From contig NC_091022.1 in the NCBI RefSeq assembly GCF_041296385.1, positions 20,851,967 through 20,915,966 of the forward strand: a stretch of 64,000 nucleotides of DNA, given 5' to 3'. The stretch is from Aphelocoma coerulescens (Eukaryota > Chordata > Aves > Passeriformes > Corvidae). A model generated the notes under the pieces. That model saw only the letters and a program-made list of their open reading frames with translations, made no database searches and was not told the DNA's origin. A program made the position numbers and the translations under genes. This document shows positions 62,701 to 64,000 of this stretch, one piece after another. Position 1 is the first letter of the stretch. Each line of letters opens with the position of its first letter.

Positions 62701-63908
62701 ATGGCCATTCAATTTATGTCCTTCTTATATTAAGAAGTCCCATAGATTTCCAGAGTCTCAGTGGGGATCTGCAGGAGCTCAGGTCCTGCCTCAGGAGGCA
62801 GCTTTATAAGGTATCAGAACTGACAGCAAGCAGAATATTAGCATGAATATACTGTATTGAGACAGTTCTCTCACACTGTGAATTTCATGCTGATAGAGGC
62901 TGTTTCCTGGTTGCTAAATAGCATCCTAAGTCTTCAGTTCAAATTTAAAACCTTTGCAGGTACTTATATAGTTATTTTGAAAAGAAAGGCTGGGAGATGA
63001 ATAATCTCTTATCCTTTATTTAGTAAAAAAATACTTAGATACATTTTATGGTCAGCTGAATACTATCCTTTTGCTGATGTACAGTCATCTATTTCAGAGT
63101 TACTTTGTTCAAATAGCAAACAGCAAAAGAAATTGTATTCTTATACAGAAAATATTCACATCCGGTATTGAAATATCTTGTGTTTCTTTGAAGAAAGTTC
63201 ATGTTACATATCTGGAATAGCATTTGCTTGAAGTGATTGTTATTTCAGAGTCTTGTTTTGATCATGTTGCAAATTCAGTAAGACAGTTATTCAGTTTGCT
63301 TATCTAAGTCACTGCTGTGATAAGTCCTTTTATATTAGAAAATGTTCATGTCATATTAATATATGTCCTACTGCCAGTGTATTTGTCATTCACTAAAATA
63401 ATCTGATTTTGAAAATCTCATTAGGAGATACTGATGTTAATAAAAAGTTTTGTTAAGAAATATCAGAAAATGCAAGAGCAGGAATATATAGAGTTTATTA
63501 CTAATTTCCCCTAGAATTATATCTGTCTCACAAAAACCCAATACTTTTTAGATTATCCAAAGTGTACATTTCTAGTGAAACTCTACAAACATTTTTGATT
63601 AATATTTTGTCTAAAAGAAGAAAAGAGCTGTATTATAGAATGAGGTTTTTCTTGAGAAGGTACAAAGCTGTTCTTTTAAATACTATATTATAATTTTCCC
63701 CCAGGGTGTTACAAATTATAGCATTCTTACAAGAATCACTCAGCTAGGAATAATTATTTCGTTGATTTGCCTCTCCATGTGCATTTTCACATTCTGGTTC
63801 TTCAGTGAAATTCAAAGCACTAGAACAACAATTCACAAAAACCTCTGCTGCAGCCTTTTCCTGGCGGAACTTATTTTTCTGATTGGAATTAATATGAACA
63901 ATAATAAG
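11044..63908 (+). CDS. ADGRL4: ADGRL4 (ELTD1) adhesion GPCR, 5' part of the gene, 11 coding exons, 3' end outside window
   Basis: The eleven exons listed separately join to 1587 nt (529 codons) without a stop or frame break, and every intron has GT-AG ends. Approximate residue order: signal peptide 1-17, EGF1 18-56, calcium-binding EGF2 58-107, calcium-binding EGF3 109-159, linker 160-184, GAIN domain from about 185 to 455 with the GPS motif at 413-455, TM1 about 474-494 and TM2 about 507-525. The translation aligns along its whole length with human ADGRL4/ELTD1 as I remember it, except for the added third EGF module. The family member is an orphan receptor at the cell surface of endothelial and some smooth-muscle cells; the extracellular part is cleaved at the GPS and stays attached. 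Helices 3-7 and the cytoplasmic tail must lie to the right of the window. Gene identity is very secure; exon edges rest on phase, splice consensus and homology. Confidence 0.97.
11066..12489 (+). other. ADGRL4 intron 1 (1424 bp)
   Basis: Donor gtaggt and acceptor ccttcgctgcag, phase 1. It is AT-rich with no recognised repeat. As first intron it may hold regulatory elements, but I see no specific site. A minus-strand frame of 124 codons (12324-12698) overlaps exon 2 and is a shadow. Confidence 0.85.
12490..12639 (+). CDS. ADGRL4: ADGRL4 exon 2: rest of signal peptide and EGF-like module 1
   Basis: The exon runs from acceptor tgcag to donor gtaaac, phase 1 to phase 1, 150 nt. It encodes residues 8-57. 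After the signal peptide it has the cysteine pattern of an EGF module ending [15 protein letters not shown], matching the first, non-calcium-binding EGF of human ADGRL4. Seven cysteines are present (residues 18, 23, 27, 33, 42, 44, 56), one more than a standard module; Cys18 sits at the likely signal-peptidase site. N24-M-T is a potential N-glycosylation site. A second acceptor 13 bases downstream (AG at 12501-12502) would give a phase 2 start that does not fit exon 1. Confidence 0.93.
13641..14040 (-). mobile_element. CR1 LINE 3' end, minus orientation
   Basis: It begins aatcatagaataatttagtt, followed by tggaagagac and ggaggtcatctcatccagc, the reverse complement of the well-known CR1 3' terminus. 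It continues through gtttgcagcttgta, which also matches the CR1 3' region read in antisense. The element is 5'-truncated, as most CR1 copies are, and diverged. The right end is approximate. A chance 61-codon frame inside it is not a gene. Confidence 0.85.
16910..16945. promoter_or_regulatory. 36-bp near-perfect palindrome with inverted forkhead-type sites
   Basis: Both arms read inward as TTAAAGTAAACA..TGTGA and meet at a central TGATCA. The only departure from perfect symmetry is a G facing a G at 16922 and 16933. Each arm contains GTAAACA (16915-16921, and 16934-16940 on the other strand), the core bound by forkhead proteins. The palindrome is not part of any repeat I recognise. The regulatory role is an inference from the motifs and the intron 2 location. 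Confidence 0.45.
17266..17287. repeat. Short perfect inverted repeat (9-bp arms, 4-base loop)
   Basis: ATTTTGTAT and ATACAAAAT are separated by CAAA. It is AT-rich and could form a small hairpin, but arms of this length are expected by chance in 64 kb of AT-rich DNA. Confidence 0.5.
17697..17740. repeat. Uninterrupted T44 homopolymer
   Basis: Forty-four consecutive T bases occur, far longer than any other single-base run in the window. It could be the poly(A) tail of a retrocopy inserted on the minus strand, or a slippage-expanded run. The sequence to the right contains no gene or element that I recognise. A short match, aggagaa, occurs just left of the run and again near 17909, which would fit a target-site duplication around a roughly 210-bp insert, but seven bases are weak evidence. 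Confidence 0.95.
20731..20754. repeat. Perfect 10-bp inverted repeat with 4-base loop
   Basis: TTGTGCTCTA is followed by AATA and then by TAGAGCACAA. The arms are mixed in composition, so this is less likely to be chance than an AT-only hairpin. It sits in intron 2 away from recognised repeats. No terminator or RNA function is implied. Confidence 0.7.
26239..26560 (+). mobile_element. Endogenous retrovirus LTR fragment, plus orientation
   Basis: It starts TGTCATGGTTTAACTCCAGC and runs through ccccagtggggtgggggagagaatc, then later a tatatgtgctgagca stretch. These are landmarks of an LTR family common in passerine and other bird genomes, which I know from its TGTCATGGTTTAA start. It is diverged and shortened, with no matching internal region or second LTR nearby. 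The right end is approximate. An open frame of 118 codons across it is incidental. Confidence 0.65.
26661..26760 (+). mobile_element. CR1 LINE 3' end, plus orientation
   Basis: It reads gcctggtctagtgaaaggt, then gaactagatccttcaaaccc and aaccattctctgatggttctatgattctgt. These are the standard final blocks of avian CR1, ending with the characteristic tail. Only about the last 100 bases are present. It lies shortly after the LTR fragment. Confidence 0.9.
27380..27690 (-). mobile_element. CR1-type LINE reverse transcriptase relic, minus orientation
   Basis: On the minus strand, frames give [10 protein letters not shown] (about 27630-27656), a damaged V-P-Q-G-type block near 27490, F-N-I-F-I-N-A-L (27434-27457) and F-M-G-D-T-K-L (27389-27403). 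These are the ordered RT motifs of CR1-clade LINEs, with the catalytic FADD box degraded. The piece is internal to ORF2 and unrelated in position to the CR1 3' end at 26661, which is on the other strand. Confidence 0.75.
30481..30510. repeat. 13-bp direct repeat
   Basis: GTATAAATTATAG occurs twice, separated by TATA. It is probably a small slippage duplication in AT-rich intron sequence. Confidence 0.8.
32961..32985. repeat. Tandem 10-bp repeat, 2.5 copies
   Basis: The unit tccacaggct is repeated twice plus tccac. It is a minor intronic tandem duplication. Confidence 0.85.
48145..48297 (+). CDS. ADGRL4: ADGRL4 exon 3: calcium-binding EGF module 2
   Basis: This 153-nt exon, phase 1 to 1 (acceptor ttggcag, donor gtaagt), encodes residues 58-108. 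It begins D-D-N-E-C, the calcium-binding start typical of EGF-CA modules. It carries six cysteines (62, 69, 75, 84, 86, 107). The stretch [12 protein letters not shown] fits the Asx-hydroxylation pattern C-x-[DN]-x4-[FY]-x-C-x-C. It corresponds to the single EGF-CA module of human ADGRL4, including the shared T-N-T-E-G-S-Y-Y-C and N-D-G-T stretches. N64-A-T and N74-C-T are possible glycosylation sites. Calcium usually stiffens such tandem EGF rods. Confidence 0.96.
48298..54275 (+). other. ADGRL4 intron 3 (6.0 kb)
   Basis: It separates the two calcium-binding EGF exons, phase 1, donor gtaagt, acceptor tatttgcag. It holds a purine-rich tract near 50310-50410 and no recognised transposon. Short open frames occur on both strands and look like chance. 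Confidence 0.9.
50310..50410. repeat. Purine-rich low-complexity tract
   Basis: About 100 bases are almost only A and G on the + strand (gaagg, gaaaag, gagga units) with few interruptions. It has no fixed repeat unit. It lies in intron 3. Confidence 0.75.
54276..54431 (+). CDS. ADGRL4: ADGRL4 exon 4: additional calcium-binding EGF module 3
   Basis: This 156-nt exon, phase 1 to 1 (acceptor ttgcag, donor gtacat), encodes residues 109-160. It starts D-V-D-E-C and has six cysteines (113, 121, 127, 136, 138, 159). [12 protein letters not shown] also fits the Asx-hydroxylation pattern. It is plainly related to exon 3: both share C-G-x-H-A-x-C and P-N-D-G-T-S-C. It therefore looks like an old tandem exon duplication. 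The human protein goes straight from the equivalent of exon 3 to the linker of exon 5, so this module is extra relative to human. The open frame, conserved calcium ligands and both splice sites argue that it is functional rather than a relic. Confidence 0.94.
54432..54936 (+). other. ADGRL4 intron 4 (505 bp)
   Basis: Phase 1, donor gtacat (weaker than consensus), acceptor atttctacag. Nothing else is recognised. Confidence 0.92.
54937..55007 (+). CDS. ADGRL4: ADGRL4 exon 5: short linker between EGF modules and GAIN domain
   Basis: This is a 71-nt exon, phase 1 to phase 0 (acceptor ctacag, donor gtaagt), encoding residues 161-184. It contains a cysteine pair (C167, C173) followed by I-A-E-H-I-N-R-T-L, equivalent to human C-H-L-D-N-V-C-I-A-A-N-I-N-K-T-L. 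N179-R-T is a conserved glycosylation sequon. The change from phase 1 to phase 0 marks the end of the EGF cassette and the start of the domain next to the GAIN region. Confidence 0.94.
55008..56678 (+). other. ADGRL4 intron 5 (1.67 kb)
   Basis: Phase 0, donor gtaagt, acceptor catttttcag. It is AT-rich and no repeat is recognised. Confidence 0.92.
56679..56846 (+). CDS. ADGRL4: ADGRL4 exon 6: N-terminal part of GAIN domain
   Basis: This 168-nt exon, phase 0 to 0 (acceptor tttttcag, donor gtgagt), encodes residues 185-240. It reads [14 protein letters not shown], a helical segment matching the human stretch R-S-I-K-E-P-V-A-L-L-Q-E-V, and continues through V-V-S-Y-V-E-A-L. In adhesion GPCRs the first half of the GAIN domain (subdomain A) is helical, and this fits. 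The C-terminal end is polar, with an N-T-T sequon, and diverges most from human. Confidence 0.94.
56847..56930 (+). other. ADGRL4 intron 6 (84 bp)
   Basis: This is the shortest intron in the window, phase 0, donor gtgagt and acceptor ttttacttacag. Reading through exon 6 into it keeps an open frame for about 17 codons before TGA, so retention would truncate the protein within the GAIN domain. Confidence 0.93.
56931..57114 (+). CDS. ADGRL4: ADGRL4 exon 7: GAIN domain, helical subdomain
   Basis: This 184-nt exon, phase 0 to 1 (acceptor cttacag, donor gtaaga), encodes residues 241-301 and one base of 302. Conserved stretches are T-V-N-N-F, then [13 protein letters not shown] and S-F-K-K-T-T-Q-L-D, all matching human ADGRL4. 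It is separated from exon 6 by an intron of only 84 bases. N-A-S-D near the end is a possible glycosylation site. Confidence 0.95.
57115..59358 (+). other. ADGRL4 intron 7 (2.24 kb)
   Basis: Phase 1, donor gtaaga, acceptor cttcttttacag. A 112-codon frame on the + strand (58407-58745) has no recognisable domain. No repeat is identified. Confidence 0.92.
59359..59475 (+). CDS. ADGRL4: ADGRL4 exon 8: GAIN domain, start of beta-rich subdomain
   Basis: This 117-nt exon, phase 1 to 1 (acceptor ttttacag, donor gtaag), encodes residues 302-340. It contains A-L-K-V-F-A-F-D followed by M-K-H-I-H-P-H, nearly the same as human, and then [14 protein letters not shown]. The four-residue basic run K-K-R-R (59448-59459) is stronger than the human P-K-R-K. 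Confidence 0.95.
59476..60567 (+). other. ADGRL4 intron 8 (1.09 kb)
   Basis: Phase 1, donor gtaag, acceptor gattgatag with a poor pyrimidine tract. It contains a small direct duplication near 59847-59871 (aaatctttagt twice). Otherwise nothing is recognised. Confidence 0.92.
60568..60761 (+). CDS. ADGRL4: ADGRL4 exon 9: GAIN domain beta-rich subdomain
   Basis: This 194-nt exon, phase 1 to 0, encodes residues 341-405. The acceptor is gattgatag, without a strong pyrimidine tract; the donor is gtaagg. Conserved parts are [10 protein letters not shown] and [17 protein letters not shown], the latter almost identical to human. The loop between them ([12 protein letters not shown]) is a few residues shorter than in human and contains an N-R-S sequon. 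Confidence 0.94.
60762..62024 (+). other. ADGRL4 intron 9 (1.26 kb)
   Basis: Phase 0, donor gtaagg, acceptor tctgttccag. No repeat or other feature is recognised. Confidence 0.92.
62025..62192 (+). CDS. ADGRL4: ADGRL4 exon 10: GPS motif with autoproteolysis site and start of tethered agonist
   Basis: This 168-nt exon, phase 0 to 0 (acceptor gttccag, donor gtaagt), encodes residues 406-461. It holds the GPS signature: C413-A-F-W, C431-E-L, C443-K-C-N and then H447-L448-T449. H-L-T is the canonical self-cleavage triad, with the bond after Leu448 (between 62153 and 62154). The new N-terminus T-H-F-A-V-L-M is the tethered agonist (Stachel) of adhesion GPCRs. All key residues are intact, so cleavage is expected. 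N417-Y-S and N437-S-T are sequons. Confidence 0.97.
62193..63704 (+). other. ADGRL4 intron 10 (1.51 kb)
   Basis: It separates the GPS exon from the TM1-TM2 exon, phase 0, donor gtaagt, acceptor tttcccccag. No repeat is recognised. The tethered agonist segment begins in exon 10 and the linker to TM1 continues in exon 11. Confidence 0.92.
63705..63908 (+). CDS. ADGRL4: ADGRL4 exon 11: transmembrane helices 1 and 2
   Basis: This 204-nt exon, phase 0 to 0 (acceptor cccccag, donor gtgggt), encodes residues 462-529. After a short extracellular segment ([12 protein letters not shown]) comes a hydrophobic helix ending C-I-F-T-F-W-F-F (TM1). The loop [14 protein letters not shown] is typical of family B2 GPCRs, and TM2 is [16 protein letters not shown]. 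These parts are nearly identical to human. It ends N-N-N-K, where human continues L-F-C-S; that next exon is not in the window. Confidence 0.97.
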
Positions 63909-64000
63909 GTGGGTAGCTTTCACTTGTGTCTTGATTTTGTATTGCAAAGTAAATATGCAGTGTAAGATATGATTTTCCTTCTACCCCCCACATTTCCTAC
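63909..64000 (+). other. Start of ADGRL4 intron 11, cut by window edge
   Basis: It begins with the donor gtgggt after exon 11. The next exon, expected to start with the equivalent of human L-F-C-S before TM3, lies beyond the window. Confidence 0.9.

Noticed and set aside
1..64000. tRNA, rRNA, CRISPR array, operon or phage-like system
   Set aside because: No cloverleaf, spaced repeats, tightly packed coding frames or bacterial signals; the window is intron-rich vertebrate DNA.

Overview
The window looks like part of a bird nuclear genome. It is AT-rich and almost all non-coding. It carries a typical avian repeat set: CR1 LINE 3' ends with the CR1 tail motif, degenerate CR1-type reverse transcriptase pieces, and two endogenous-retrovirus LTR-type elements. 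One vertebrate gene is present, split by GT-AG introns. A crocodilian or turtle origin is not strictly excluded, but the form of the CR1 tails and the LTR types favour a bird. No prokaryotic features, CRISPR arrays, tRNAs or rRNAs were seen.

The gene is ADGRL4 (formerly ELTD1), an adhesion G-protein-coupled receptor known in mammals from endothelial and angiogenesis work. It lies on the + strand. Eleven coding exons were assembled by eye: 11044-11065, 12490-12639, 48145-48297, 54276-54431, 54937-55007, 56679-56846, 56931-57114, 59359-59475, 60568-60761, 62025-62192 and 63705-63908. All phases agree and give an uninterrupted 529-codon 5' part of the protein. In order it encodes a signal peptide, one EGF-like module, two calcium-binding EGF modules, a linker, the GAIN domain with the GPS self-cleavage motif, and transmembrane helices 1 and 2. 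The remaining five helices and the tail lie beyond the right edge.

Layout: 1 to about 10.9 kb is upstream flank with no convincing gene. It holds a CR1 reverse-transcriptase relic (about 3.3-3.6 kb), an unexplained 185-codon open frame (2.57-3.12 kb), a pair of related 117-bp repeats (7.6 and 9.9 kb) and a minus-strand solo LTR (8.78-9.14 kb). The presumed promoter and 5' leader are at about 10.5-11.04 kb. Intron 2 (12.64-48.14 kb, 35.5 kb) dominates the window. It carries two CR1 3' ends, a CR1 RT relic, an LTR fragment, a 44-base T run, and a striking 36-bp near-palindrome with two inverted forkhead-type sites. From 48 kb onward the exons are closer together.

The most notable gene-level observation is a second calcium-binding EGF exon (54276-54431), absent from the human two-EGF protein. 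It makes this a three-EGF receptor with three consecutive phase 1-1 exons. I found no evidence of an undescribed multi-gene system; the remaining leads are regulatory or evolutionary.
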